Of a stretch of 64,000 bases of DNA, positions 36,500 through 44,809 are shown one piece after another. The notes beneath the pieces are model-generated. The model had not been told where the DNA came from and searched no databases. It saw only the letters and a program-made list of their open reading frames with translations. This stretch comes from Alphaproteobacteria bacterium (GTDB lineage: Bacteria; Pseudomonadota; Alphaproteobacteria; Sphingomonadales; Sphingomonadaceae): contig JAHJIJ010000034.1 in the NCBI GenBank assembly GCA_018823325.1, positions 213,150-277,149 of the forward strand. Direction: 5' to 3'. The translations under genes and the position numbers were made by a program. Every line of letters begins with the position of its first letter. Position 1 is the stretch's first letter.

Positions 36500-36744
36500 C
36501 AGAACTGGCGATATTTCGCCAGCGGCAGGCCGTGCTCCGCGATCCATGCGTTCCACTCTTCGATGGCGCCGCGATTCTCCTCCTGCCACCGCCGCTCGCG
36601 CTCGGCTTTGGCGGCGGCACGCAGGGCGGCTTCGCAGGTCTGGGAGAGATTGATCCCGGCCTCACGCGCGGCTTCCACCACGCCGGTATCAAGCGAGAGA
36701 TTGACTGGCTTGCGCTTGCCGGACGCGATAGGATCAAGCTTCAT
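36499..36744 (-). CDS. ccdA: CcdA-family antitoxin
   Basis: This 81-residue protein has an N-terminal ribbon-helix-helix-like DNA-binding part (KPVNLSLDTGVVEAAREAGINLS) and the CcdB-binding C-terminal helix (WQEENRGAIEEWNAWIAEHG, ending LPLAKYRQF). The ATG at 36744 is preferred to a GTG two codons upstream. It overlaps ccdB by one base. The promoter area contains direct repeats of GTGCGCAT consistent with CcdA-CcdB autoregulation. Confidence 0.9.
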   Translation of the reverse strand: MKLDPIASGKRKPVNLSLDTGVVEAAREAGINLSQTCEAALRAAAKAERERRWQEENRGAIEEWNAWIAEHGLPLAKYRQF

Positions 36745-36779
36745 GCGCACAAGCTATGCGCACGATCCATACGCGTCAA
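36742..36779 (-). promoter_or_regulatory. ccdAB promoter with operator-like direct repeats
   Basis: On the minus strand TTGACG (36779-36774) and TAGCTT (36756-36751) are spaced by 17 bp. The copies GTGCGCATAGCTT and GTGCGCATGAAGCTT lie head to tail over the -10 and the start codon. There is no Shine-Dalgarno before the ATG, so the message may be leaderless. Confidence 0.5.
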
Positions 36780-36813
36780 TGTGCGCGTCCGACCATCGAG
36801 ATCTGAGAGCCCC

Positions 36814-37929
36814 ATGTCCGAATTCTTCACTGCCATCTCCGACAAGCAACGCAACTTCATCGAGAAGCAGCCGGTCTTCTTCGTTGCCACGGCGGCGCAG
36901 GGCGCGCGGATCAACCTCAGCCCCAAGGGCATGGACAGCTTCCGCGTGCTCGGGCCGAACCTCGTTGGCTATCTGGATGTCGGTGGATCGGGCAATGAAA
37001 CCCACGCCCATCTCGCGGCGGATGGGCGCATCACCATCATGTTCTGCGCATTTGATCAGCCGCCGCTGATCCTGCGGCTCTACGGGCGCGGCAAGGCCGT
37101 GCTGCCGCAGGATGACGAATGGGATTTCGCCTCACGCTCGTTCAATATCCTGCCCGGCACACGGCAGATCTTCATGATCACGGTGGAAAGCGTGCAGGAG
37201 AGCTGCGGCTGGGGCGTGCCGTTCATGCGCCTCGAGAAGGACCGCGACACGCTCTCGCGCTATCATGAGCAGAATGAGACGCCGGAGCGGCTGGCGCGCA
37301 TCTCAACCCGAACACGGAGCATCGATGGCCTGCCGGTGCGCGTGCAGGACTATTTCCCCGAACGTAAGCCGGCACAGGTGCACGTCGACCCCGACTGGGT
37401 GCCCGCGGTGCTGAACCATTGGCTCAACGAGATCGGGCCGGATGGCTGGTTCAATTCGAGCGAGGAAGAAGATGTTCGCCTGACGCACCTGTTCCGCTCT
37501 TTGTGGGAAGCGCAGCGGGACAAGCCGGCCAATGCCTTCCTGGCCGATGCCGACACGGCGCTGGCAGCGCTCATCCTCTTCGACCAGTTTCCGCGCAACA
37601 TGTTCCGGGGAGAGGCACGCGCTTTCGCCACCGATCCACTTGCCCGGGAAATTGCCTATGCGGCATTGGAGCGCGGCTTTGATGAGGAATTTGTCGAAGG
37701 GGCACGCGCCTTTTTCTACATGCCCTTCATGCACAGCGAGGATCTGGCGGATCAGAATCTGTGCGTGGATCTGTTCAGCAAGCCCGGCTTCGAGCTGAAC
37801 CTCAAGTTCGCCAAGGCCCATCGCGATATCATCGCGCGCTTTGGCCGCTTCCCGCATCGCAATGCCGTGCTCGGGCGCGAGACGCTGCCCGAGGAGGAAG
37901 AGGCTGTGGCGGAAGGCAGCGGCTGGTAA
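36814..37929 (+). CDS. Fusion of a pyridoxamine-5-phosphate-oxidase-like domain and DUF924
   Basis: This 371-residue protein has two domains that are normally separate. Residues 1 to about 185 are a PPOX/FMN-binding split barrel (FFVATAAQGARINLSPKG; GYLDVGGSGNETHAHL; RLYGRGKAVLP). From about residue 200 comes a complete DUF924 domain (VPAVLNHWLNEIGPDGWFNS; ALILFDQFPRNMFRGEARAF; FFYMPFMHSEDLADQ; FGRFPHRNAVLGRE). The join is in one uninterrupted frame. The PPOX part may bind flavin or reduce a small molecule; the DUF924 function is unknown. ATG at 36814 follows GAGAGC. Confidence 0.88.
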   Translation: MSEFFTAISDKQRNFIEKQPVFFVATAAQGARINLSPKGMDSFRVLGPNLVGYLDVGGSGNETHAHLAADGRITIMFCAFDQPPLILRLYGRGKAVLPQDDEWDFASRSFNILPGTRQIFMITVESVQESCGWGVPFMRLEKDRDTLSRYHEQNETPERLARISTRTRSIDGLPVRVQDYFPERKPAQVHVDPDWVPAVLNHWLNEIGPDGWFNSSEEEDVRLTHLFRSLWEAQRDKPANAFLADADTALAALILFDQFPRNMFRGEARAFATDPLAREIAYAALERGFDEEFVEGARAFFYMPFMHSEDLADQNLCVDLFSKPGFELNLKFAKAHRDIIARFGRFPHRNAVLGRETLPEEEEAVAEGSGW

Positions 37930-37941
37930 GCGTGGCCCGGC

Positions 37942-39429
37942 TTATTCCGGCAGGCGCCAGCTGAGACGGACGCCCTCACCGCCATTGGGTGTGATCACCA
38001 GCCGCGCATCGGGGATTTGCTGGGCGCGGAAGATGTCCCGCACCATCTCGGCCCGCGCGGGCTGCCCGGTGATGGTGATACCCAGCGGCACCCGGCGCGC
38101 CGCCCAGACGGCCAGATCGAGATTGGTCGCACCATCCTGGGTCAGCGCATCGCCGGAAAAGCCGATTGCTGGCAGCGGCACGGGTGGTGGCGTCAGAACC
38201 AGCGTCCACTCCTCGACACCGGTCGCGGCGCGGCGCTCTAGCTGGCGGTAGAGATCGAGCGAGGCACCCGCCAGCGGCTGGGCCGCGACGCTCGCACGCC
38301 GATTCTCGCGGTCAACCAGGACAACGTCGCTGGACACGCCCGCCACGAGGGCGAGTCGATCCACAGCCGCCGTCGCAAAGCGATCCCGCGCCTGTGTGCG
38401 CTCGCGCGATTGCGCCGCCGCGACCTGCGCAGCCTCGCTCGTGCCAGCTCCGACCTGAATCTGATCAATGGTGACATCAAGCTCTTGCTGCAACGCCTCC
38501 CGCAAATTGCTCTCAGTCTGCTGCTCGGCGTCCTTGGCGTAGCTTGGCGTCAGAACCGTCGCCACCACCCGGATGGGCTCGCGGCTGAAATCCGTCTCCA
38601 GATCGCTGATCCGCGCGGTCTGCGGGAACTGCTGCTGAATGGCATCGCGCACCTGCCGCGCTGCCAGTGTCTCCCAGGCGATATGCCGCAGCGTCAGCGC
38701 CAGCGGCACCGAGAGCGCGGTCATGCACACTACCATCACGATGCTCTGCAGGCGGGTATGGGCCGGCGTAAGGTGCGAGCCGAAACCATAGAGCCGCGCC
38801 ATGAACGCTGCCGTCAGCGTGATCGTCACGGTGTTGGTCATGAACAGCAGGAAGGCGCCGCCGGCAATCGTCCAGTTCCATGTCGCGATACCAAAGCCGA
38901 CGGCAGCCAGCGGCGGCATGAGCGCAATGGCGATGGCCACACCCACAACCGTTTCTCCGCGTCCGCGAATGAGGGCATAGCCGCCGGCAAGCGCCGAGAA
39001 GAAGGCAACGAGAAGATCGAAGAGATTAGGGCGCGTGCGCGCGGCAATCTCTGTAGTCACCGTTTGCACGGGCGAAACCACAACGAACAGCGCTGTAAAG
39101 GCGATGGCAATCACCGCGCCCACCGCCAGTGCAAAGCCGGACGCGCGCATCTCCGCGAAATCCAGCGTCGCGAGCGCGAAGCCGAGGCCGATGATGGGCA
39201 TCATCAACGGCGAGAGCAACATGGCGCCGATGAGAACCGCGCTCGAAGGCAGGAGCAGACCAAGAATGGCAATGCCCGCCGAAACGATGATCATGAACGC
39301 ATATCGGGGGGACCAGCCCGATTCTTCCACGATCCGCTGAAGAATGGCGTCGTGGTTCACGGTAGCGATGGATCGCTCCCGCCACTTCACCCAGAGTGGA
39401 TTGTTCGAGACTGCATAGCCGTTGTCCAT
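37942..39429 (-). CDS. DUF389 membrane protein
   Basis: This 495-residue protein has an N-terminal membrane domain with about six segments starting at SPRYAFMIIVSAGIAILGLL, including LIGAMLLSPLMMPIIG, the DUF389 signature. The C-terminal half is soluble, with two related ferredoxin-like modules (LETDFSREPIRVVATVLTPSY) and an OmpA-like final segment. DUF389 proteins are found widely in bacteria, with no proven function. It converges on the PPOX-DUF924 gene. Confidence 0.88.
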   Translation of the reverse strand: MDNGYAVSNNPLWVKWRERSIATVNHDAILQRIVEESGWSPRYAFMIIVSAGIAILGLLLPSSAVLIGAMLLSPLMMPIIGLGFALATLDFAEMRASGFALAVGAVIAIAFTALFVVVSPVQTVTTEIAARTRPNLFDLLVAFFSALAGGYALIRGRGETVVGVAIAIALMPPLAAVGFGIATWNWTIAGGAFLLFMTNTVTITLTAAFMARLYGFGSHLTPAHTRLQSIVMVVCMTALSVPLALTLRHIAWETLAARQVRDAIQQQFPQTARISDLETDFSREPIRVVATVLTPSYAKDAEQQTESNLREALQQELDVTIDQIQVGAGTSEAAQVAAAQSRERTQARDRFATAAVDRLALVAGVSSDVVLVDRENRRASVAAQPLAGASLDLYRQLERRAATGVEEWTLVLTPPPVPLPAIGFSGDALTQDGATNLDLAVWAARRVPLGITITGQPARAEMVRDIFRAQQIPDARLVITPNGGEGVRLSWRLPE

Positions 39430-39532
39430 CAGTCGGCCCCCTCCACTGCACGCCCAGGCTTCATTTTCTCATTCTCTTGCAGGGGAAATTCAGCGTTTTC
39501 CAGCGTCTTGCCCTTTTGGGCGATCCGGCCAC

Positions 39533-40669
39533 TCAAAGGCGGCGGATTTCGGCACCGTCGAGCACGGCTTCACAGCTCAGCACGAGCGGATCGTCGGCCT
39601 CCTCCAGCGCCGCGACCGTGATCCAACCTTCTGCGCGCAGGGCCGCGGCCCGGTCGCTGTCATGCCCGATCGGCAGGAAGATGCGTTGCGCGACTGTCGT
39701 GCCGAAACCGGCATCGATGAGCGGATCAGGATAGAGCGAGAAGCCCATCGCCGGCTCACTGCCACCATCCACCCGCGCAACCGCGTAGCTGCCGCCCCGG
39801 CCAATCTCGCCGATGAAGCCCTCGGCAAAGATGGAGAAGCCAAACCAGCGTTGATACTCAAAGCCGTGCCGCTCGGTCGGATCAAGCGTCAGGGTGATGT
39901 CCCAGCCGATCGGCTTTGCGATGGCCCGCAGCGCCGTGATGAGATTGCTCAGTGTGCCTTTCGCCGGTCCGGCGTTGAAGGCTTCCAGCCGCTCCATCGC
40001 CGGGTGAAAGGGGCCGGTTGCCTCGATCAGCGCCAGATACGGCCGCGCGCTTTCGCCCAGGGCGGCCAGCGACCCGGCATCCTTGGCATCCAGCCGTGCG
40101 CGGACGGCCTCCACGTCGCCCTCGGCAAGCGGCATCGGACCGGCGGCAAGCATGGTCACCAGATCGGGCAGCGTGAAATCGATCGTGATGCCCGACACGC
40201 CAGCGCGCTGCAGCGCCTCGATCGCAACGTTCACGATCTCCACGGCGGCCGCAACGCTGTCCGTCCCGACGATCTCCGCACCGACCTGCATCCGCTCGCG
40301 CTCGGGGCGAAGCTGGTCGGCGCGCAGCTTCATCACCGGCCCGCCATAGCACAGGCGCAGCGGGCGCGGGGTGGCGGCCATGCGGGTCGCGGCAATGCGC
40401 CCGATCTGCGCGGTCATGTCCGGCCGGATGGCGAGGCTGCGTTGCGACAGCGGATCGACCGCGCGCAGCAGATCCTCGGCTCTGGCGGACTGCAGGCGCG
40501 AGACCAGCGTTTCCTCGAACTCGGCCAAGGCAGGCATGATCCGGCGATAGCCGTGGGAGGCCACGGTATCGAGCACCTCGCGCACGAGGCGCGCCGACGC
40601 CTCCGCCTTGGGCGGCAGACGGTCGGAAAGGCCTTCGGGCAGCAGTCCGGGGGCGATTGCTTCAGTCAT
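39533..40669 (-). CDS. hisZ: ATP phosphoribosyltransferase regulatory subunit HisZ
   Basis: This 378-residue class II aminoacyl-tRNA synthetase-like protein opens PGLLPEGLSDRLPPKAEASARL and has the motif-2-like RPDMTAQIGRIAATRM, but lacks the anticodon-binding domain of HisRS. HisZ pairs with a short HisG to make the first histidine-biosynthesis enzyme and gives histidine feedback control. HisG is not in the window. The ATG at 40669 was chosen over an upstream extension that runs into non-homologous sequence. Confidence 0.88.
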   Translation of the reverse strand: MTEAIAPGLLPEGLSDRLPPKAEASARLVREVLDTVASHGYRRIMPALAEFEETLVSRLQSARAEDLLRAVDPLSQRSLAIRPDMTAQIGRIAATRMAATPRPLRLCYGGPVMKLRADQLRPERERMQVGAEIVGTDSVAAAVEIVNVAIEALQRAGVSGITIDFTLPDLVTMLAAGPMPLAEGDVEAVRARLDAKDAGSLAALGESARPYLALIEATGPFHPAMERLEAFNAGPAKGTLSNLITALRAIAKPIGWDITLTLDPTERHGFEYQRWFGFSIFAEGFIGEIGRGGSYAVARVDGGSEPAMGFSLYPDPLIDAGFGTTVAQRIFLPIGHDSDRAAALRAEGWITVAALEEADDPLVLSCEAVLDGAEIRRL

Positions 40670-40794
40670 CGCGGGGCATTTAGCCGATTCCGCAGGCCAA
40701 GCGAGGATAAATTGCACCTTCGGCGAGACTGGGCCTCTTGCGCCGGCGCATGTCCTGTGAGTTGATGGCATCATGCGGTCCGTGGGGAGTCAGC

Positions 40795-41664
40795 ATGGTC
40801 ACGGTATTCGATGCGGCGCAGGTTCGGCTCGATGCCACATTGTTCCTGTTCCCGGTCGTGGCGCTGCTTGTTGCGGCCTACATCTTCACGCGCACAAGAA
40901 CGCGTGGCCGGCGTTGGATCCTGGCTGGCGTGATCGGGCTGCTCACCCTCCTCTTCGTGGTCCTGCCGATCGCCGACCATTATCATGTTCGCGCGGCTCT
41001 GACCGACGGGTCGGCGCGACGCGTCGAGGGCATTATCTGCCAGCCCAAGCGGGAGACCGTGCGGCGTTGGGCCGGTCGATCAACCGGTGTCGGCATCTCC
41101 AGCAGCAATCGCTACACCACGAGCACCAGCGAGCAGTTCTTCGTCGGGCAGCAATGGTTCTGGCTGCGGGTGAACGGCTTTCCGTCCGGCACATCCTTCA
41201 CCAACGGCGGTGATCCGCCGCTGGCGTTGCAGGATGGGACTCGGGCACGGGTGACATGGTTCGCGGACCCGTGGTTCGATGACGAGACACGCATTCTGCG
41301 CCTGGAGATCGACCACCAATCGACGGTGAAGGGCGATTCCGATACGCCTCCACTCCCGCACGATTTCGCGCGCTTCTGGCAGCAATTTTCGCAAGCAGCT
41401 GCGCGTGGCGACAGGGATGGCGTCAAGACGTTTACGCGCTTCCCCTTCCTGTTTTCCGGTTCACCACTGGACGAAGATCGATTTGACAGCATCTGGGCTG
41501 GCATTTTCCCCGCGCCGCTGCGGCCATGCTTCACGACCGCAACCCCCGTTCAGGACGGCGCTGCGTGGTCCGTAAGCTGCGGGGTCTATGTCTATATTTT
41601 TGAAAAGGGCACGGACGGCTGGCGTCTCGCCAGCTTCACGGCGGACCCGGAGGCAGCCGAGTAA
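40795..41664 (+). CDS. Hypothetical membrane-anchored protein
   Basis: The function is not recognised. The 289-residue protein has two N-terminal membrane segments (residues about 14-30 and 40-58) and a soluble domain that begins SARRVEGIICQPKRE. It contains a Ser/Thr-rich patch (GISSSNRYTTSTSEQ) and the C-terminal half has a VYVYIFEKGTDGWRLASF strand pattern reminiscent of SnoaL/DUF4440-type or nuclear-transport-2-like folds. It starts after GGGGAG. It is divergent from hisZ and converges on serA over a bidirectional terminator. Confidence 0.75.
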   Translation: MVTVFDAAQVRLDATLFLFPVVALLVAAYIFTRTRTRGRRWILAGVIGLLTLLFVVLPIADHYHVRAALTDGSARRVEGIICQPKRETVRRWAGRSTGVGISSSNRYTTSTSEQFFVGQQWFWLRVNGFPSGTSFTNGGDPPLALQDGTRARVTWFADPWFDDETRILRLEIDHQSTVKGDSDTPPLPHDFARFWQQFSQAAARGDRDGVKTFTRFPFLFSGSPLDEDRFDSIWAGIFPAPLRPCFTTATPVQDGAAWSVSCGVYVYIFEKGTDGWRLASFTADPEAAE

Positions 41665-41671
41665 AAGGGAA

Positions 41672-41703
41672 TCCGGCCCGACGTGACGAAACGCCGGGCC
41701 GGA
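41672..41703. terminator. Bidirectional terminator between a hypothetical gene and serA
   Basis: TCCGGCCCG pairs with CGGGCCGGA around a 14-base loop. The short AAAA and TTTT-like flanks on each side fit a shared hairpin terminator between convergent genes. Confidence 0.65.
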
Positions 41704-41709
41704 CCAAAA

Positions 41710-43293
41710 TCAGAACTTGAGCGGGCAGACCCGGTGCACGTTCGGCAGGGCGCAGATCTTGTCGACCAGCGTCTGGGGAACCTGCTCATCGACGGAGAGC
41801 AGCAGGATCGCTTCACCACCGGCCTCGCGGCGACCAAGGTGGAAGGTGCCGATGTTGATCTTCGCCTCGCCGAGAATACCACCGACGCCACCGATGAAGC
41901 CGGGCGCATCGACATTCGCGATGTAGAGCATGTTGCCATCCAGATCAGCCTCGACCTTGATGCCGAACAGCTCGACCAGACGCGGCGCGCCATTACCGAA
42001 CAGGGTGCCGGCCACCGAGCGCTCGCCCTGCGAGGTCTTCACCGAGACGCGGATGAGGGTGTGATAATCGCCCTCGCGCTCGGTCTTGATCTCGCGCACT
42101 TCAATGCCGCGCTCGCGGGCAAGGAAGGGCGCGTTGACCATGTTCACCGTATCGGTCTGTGTGCGCAGGAAACCGGCGAGAACGGCCGAGACGATCGGCT
42201 TCTGGTTGAGCTCTGCGGCCGCGCCCTCGCTGTGGATCGAGATGCGGGGAATGACGTCACGCGAGAGCTGGCCGACGAGGCTGCCCAGCTTTTCGGCCAG
42301 CGCCATATAGGGCTTGAGCTTGGGCGCTTCCTCAGCCGACAAGCTCGGCATGTTGAGCGCGTTCGTGACCCCGCCATCCAGCAAATAATCGCTCAGCTGC
42401 TCAGCGACCTGCAGCGCGACATTCACCTGCGCTTCGCTGGTGGAGGCGCCGAGGTGGGGCGTCGAGATGAAGTTGGGTGTGCCGAACAGCGGGCTGTCGG
42501 TCGCCGGCTCGGTCTGGAACACGTCCAGCGCCGCACCGCCGATATGACCACTGTCGAGCCCGGCCTTCAGCGCGGCTTCATCGATCAGGCCGCCGCGCGC
42601 GCAGTTGATGATCCGCACGCCCTTCTTCGTCTTCGCCAGATTCTCGGCGGAGAGAATGTTGCGGGTCTGGTCGGTGAGCGGCGTGTGCAGCGTGATGAAG
42701 TCCGCCCGCGCAAGCAGCGTATCGAGGTCCACCTTCTCGACGCCCATCTCGATGGCGCGCTCAGGAGTGAGGAAGGGATCGAACGCCGCAACCTTCATCT
42801 TGAGGCCGAGCGCACGGCTGGCGACAATGGAACCGATATTGCCCGCACCGATGAGGCCGAGCGTCTTGCCGGTGACTTCGACACCCATGAACCGGTTCTT
42901 TTCCCACTTGCCTGCCTGGGTCGAGGCGTCGGCCTCCGGCAACTGGCGAGCGAGCGCGAACATGAGCGCAATGGCATGCTCGGCGGTGGTGATCGAATTG
43001 CCGAACGGCGTGTTCATCACCACGATGCCCTTGGACGAGGCATAAGGGATGTCGACATTGTCGACGCCGATGCCCGCGCGGCCGATCACCTTGAGATTGG
43101 TGGCGGCGTCGATGATTTCCTTCGTCACCTTGGTCGCCGAACGAATGGCAAGGCCATCATATTTGCCGATGATTTCCTTGAGTTCGTCGGGCTTCAGTCC
43201 GGTGATCTCGTCGACCTCGCAGCCCCGCTCGCGGAAGATCGCGGCGGCTTGGGGGTCCATCTTGTCGGAAATGAGAACTTTGGGCTTGGTCAT
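41710..43293 (-). CDS. serA: D-3-phosphoglycerate dehydrogenase SerA
   Basis: This 527-residue protein has the 2-hydroxyacid dehydrogenase fold (GRAGIGVDNVD; the NAD loop GLIGAGNIGSIVASRALGL), an intervening ASB-like domain and a C-terminal ACT domain (YIANVDAPGFIGGVGGILGEAKINI). This is the long type-1 form. It makes 3-phosphohydroxypyruvate in serine biosynthesis. It follows serC on the same strand, with 147 bp of repeat-filled sequence between. Confidence 0.96.
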   Translation of the reverse strand: MTKPKVLISDKMDPQAAAIFRERGCEVDEITGLKPDELKEIIGKYDGLAIRSATKVTKEIIDAATNLKVIGRAGIGVDNVDIPYASSKGIVVMNTPFGNSITTAEHAIALMFALARQLPEADASTQAGKWEKNRFMGVEVTGKTLGLIGAGNIGSIVASRALGLKMKVAAFDPFLTPERAIEMGVEKVDLDTLLARADFITLHTPLTDQTRNILSAENLAKTKKGVRIINCARGGLIDEAALKAGLDSGHIGGAALDVFQTEPATDSPLFGTPNFISTPHLGASTSEAQVNVALQVAEQLSDYLLDGGVTNALNMPSLSAEEAPKLKPYMALAEKLGSLVGQLSRDVIPRISIHSEGAAAELNQKPIVSAVLAGFLRTQTDTVNMVNAPFLARERGIEVREIKTEREGDYHTLIRVSVKTSQGERSVAGTLFGNGAPRLVELFGIKVEADLDGNMLYIANVDAPGFIGGVGGILGEAKINIGTFHLGRREAGGEAILLLSVDEQVPQTLVDKICALPNVHRVCPLKF

Positions 43294-43301
43294 GTGAATC
43301 T

Positions 43302-43433
43302 CCCTCTCCCCATTTGGGGAGAGGGCCGGGAGAGGGGAATGCCTCTCGGCGCCGGCCCTTTGATTGAATGAATGGAGCGAAGAGGAGAGGTTGCTTGCCC
43401 CTCTCCCAACCCTCTCCCCTCAAGGGGAGAGGG
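43302..43433. repeat. Two inverted copies of a CCCTCTCCCC hairpin repeat
   Basis: Hairpin 1 (43302-43325) is CCCTCTCCCC/GGGGAGAGGG with loop ATTT. Hairpin 2 (43410-43433) is the same stem with loop TCAA. Each has an extra CCCTCTCCC-type half unit on one side, on opposite strands, so the two are inverted copies of one element. They fill the serC-serA gap. Confidence 0.85.
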
Positions 43434-43440
43434 CGAAAAG

Positions 43441-44589
43441 TCAGGCAGCAGTCGCGCTCAGCGCGGCCTTGGTCTCGGCATAGGCCCAGTCGAGCCAGGG
43501 GCCGAGCGCCTCGATGTCCGCCGTGTCTACCGTCGCGCCGCACCAGATGCGAAGGCCAGCCGGGGCATCGCGGTAACCCGCAACGTCATAGGCGGCATCG
43601 GCCTTCTCGAGCAGCGAGGCCATCTTCTTGATGAAGTCGGCATCGGCGCCCTCGACGGTGAGGCAGACGCTGGTGATGGAGCGGGTCGCCGGATCGGCAG
43701 CAAGGTGGCCGAGCCAGTCACGCGCCTCGACGATGGCATTCAATGCATCGGCATTGGCCTGCGCGCGGGCGATGAGGCCCTTGGCGCCACCAATCGTCTT
43801 GGCCCATTCGAGCGCGAAGATCGCATCCTCGACCGCAAGCATGGACGGCGTGTTGATCGTCTCGCCCTTGAAAACGCCCTCGGCCAGCTTGCCCTTGGAC
43901 ATCAGGCGGAACACCTTCGGCAGCGGCCAGCTCGGCGTGTAGGTTTCGAGCCGCTCCACAGCGCGGGGACCAAGGATCAGCACGCCATGGCCGCCCTCAC
44001 CGCCCAGCACCTTCTGCCAGGAGAAGGTCGCGACGTCGATCTTGTCCCACGGCAGGTCGTAAGCGAACACGGCGCTGGTGGCGTCCGCGAAGCAAAGACC
44101 CTCGCGATCGTCAGCGATCCAGTCACCATTGGGCACGCGCACGCCCGAGGTCGTGCCGTTCCAGGTGAAGAGCACGTCGTTCGACCAGTCCACGGCGTTC
44201 AGATCAGCGAGCTGACCATAATCGGCGCGCAGGATGGTGGGATCAAGCTTGAGCTGCTTGGCGGCATCGGTGACCCAACCTTCACCGAAGCTCTCCCAAG
44301 CGAGCGTGGTGACCGGACGGGCGCCGAGCATCGTCCACATCGCCATCTCGAAGGCGCCGGTGTCGGAGCCGGGCACGATGCCGATGCGGTGCGTCTCGGG
44401 CAGGTTCAGCAGCTCGCGCATCAGGGCGATGCAATAAGCGAGGCGATCCTTGCCGAGCTTGGAGCGGTGGGAGCGGCCCAGAACCTCAGTCGCGAGCTTC
44501 GCCGGATCATAGCCGGGCGGCTTGGCACAAGGGCCGGACGAGAAATGGGGGCGGGCCGGCGTGATCGCCGGCTTCGTAACGTCAGTCAT
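43441..44589 (-). CDS. serC: Phosphoserine aminotransferase SerC
   Basis: This 382-residue PLP enzyme begins TPARPHFSSGPCAKPPGYDP and has the cofactor lysine in FSWQKVLGGEGGHG. The sequence is of the alphaproteobacterial/archaeal-type SerC family rather than the E. coli type. It converts 3-phosphohydroxypyruvate to phosphoserine, the step after SerA. The ATG at 44589 has AAGGAGA upstream. A promoter and a leader resembling the serC RNA motif precede it. Confidence 0.94.
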   Translation of the reverse strand: MTDVTKPAITPARPHFSSGPCAKPPGYDPAKLATEVLGRSHRSKLGKDRLAYCIALMRELLNLPETHRIGIVPGSDTGAFEMAMWTMLGARPVTTLAWESFGEGWVTDAAKQLKLDPTILRADYGQLADLNAVDWSNDVLFTWNGTTSGVRVPNGDWIADDREGLCFADATSAVFAYDLPWDKIDVATFSWQKVLGGEGGHGVLILGPRAVERLETYTPSWPLPKVFRLMSKGKLAEGVFKGETINTPSMLAVEDAIFALEWAKTIGGAKGLIARAQANADALNAIVEARDWLGHLAADPATRSITSVCLTVEGADADFIKKMASLLEKADAAYDVAGYRDAPAGLRIWCGATVDTADIEALGPWLDWAYAETKAALSATAA

Positions 44590-44641
44590 GGTATGCGTCT
44601 CCTTGCAGAGAGCACGCGCGGCGTTGGGACCGCGTGGCCCG
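44590..44641 (-). ncRNA. Putative serC leader RNA motif
   Basis: Between the predicted transcription start (about 44641) and the serC ATG, the minus strand can fold CACGCGG with CCGCGCGTG around a TCCCAACG-like loop, ending at the AAGGAGA ribosome site. Position, size and sequence resemble the serC motif described upstream of serC in alphaproteobacteria. Recognition is from memory of that family. Confidence 0.45.
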
Positions 44642-44647
44642 CCGGCG

Positions 44648-44675
44648 GCCATAGAGATTTGCGGGCGGCTGTCAA
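44648..44675 (-). promoter_or_regulatory. Promoter for serC
   Basis: On the minus strand TTGACA (44675-44670) is followed after 16 bp by TATGGC (44653-44648). The predicted start of transcription is about 50 bases before serC. Confidence 0.55.
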
Positions 44676-44809
44676 TGAAGGATCGGGAACGCGTCGGCGG
44701 TCAGAGCGCGAAATTAGGCCGGTCTGGTTCACCGCGAAGATGCTCGGCCTGGCGCATCCCTTTGCGCTGTCTAGGTTTTGTTCAGCATCGTTGCGTGATA
44801 AAGGGCGCC

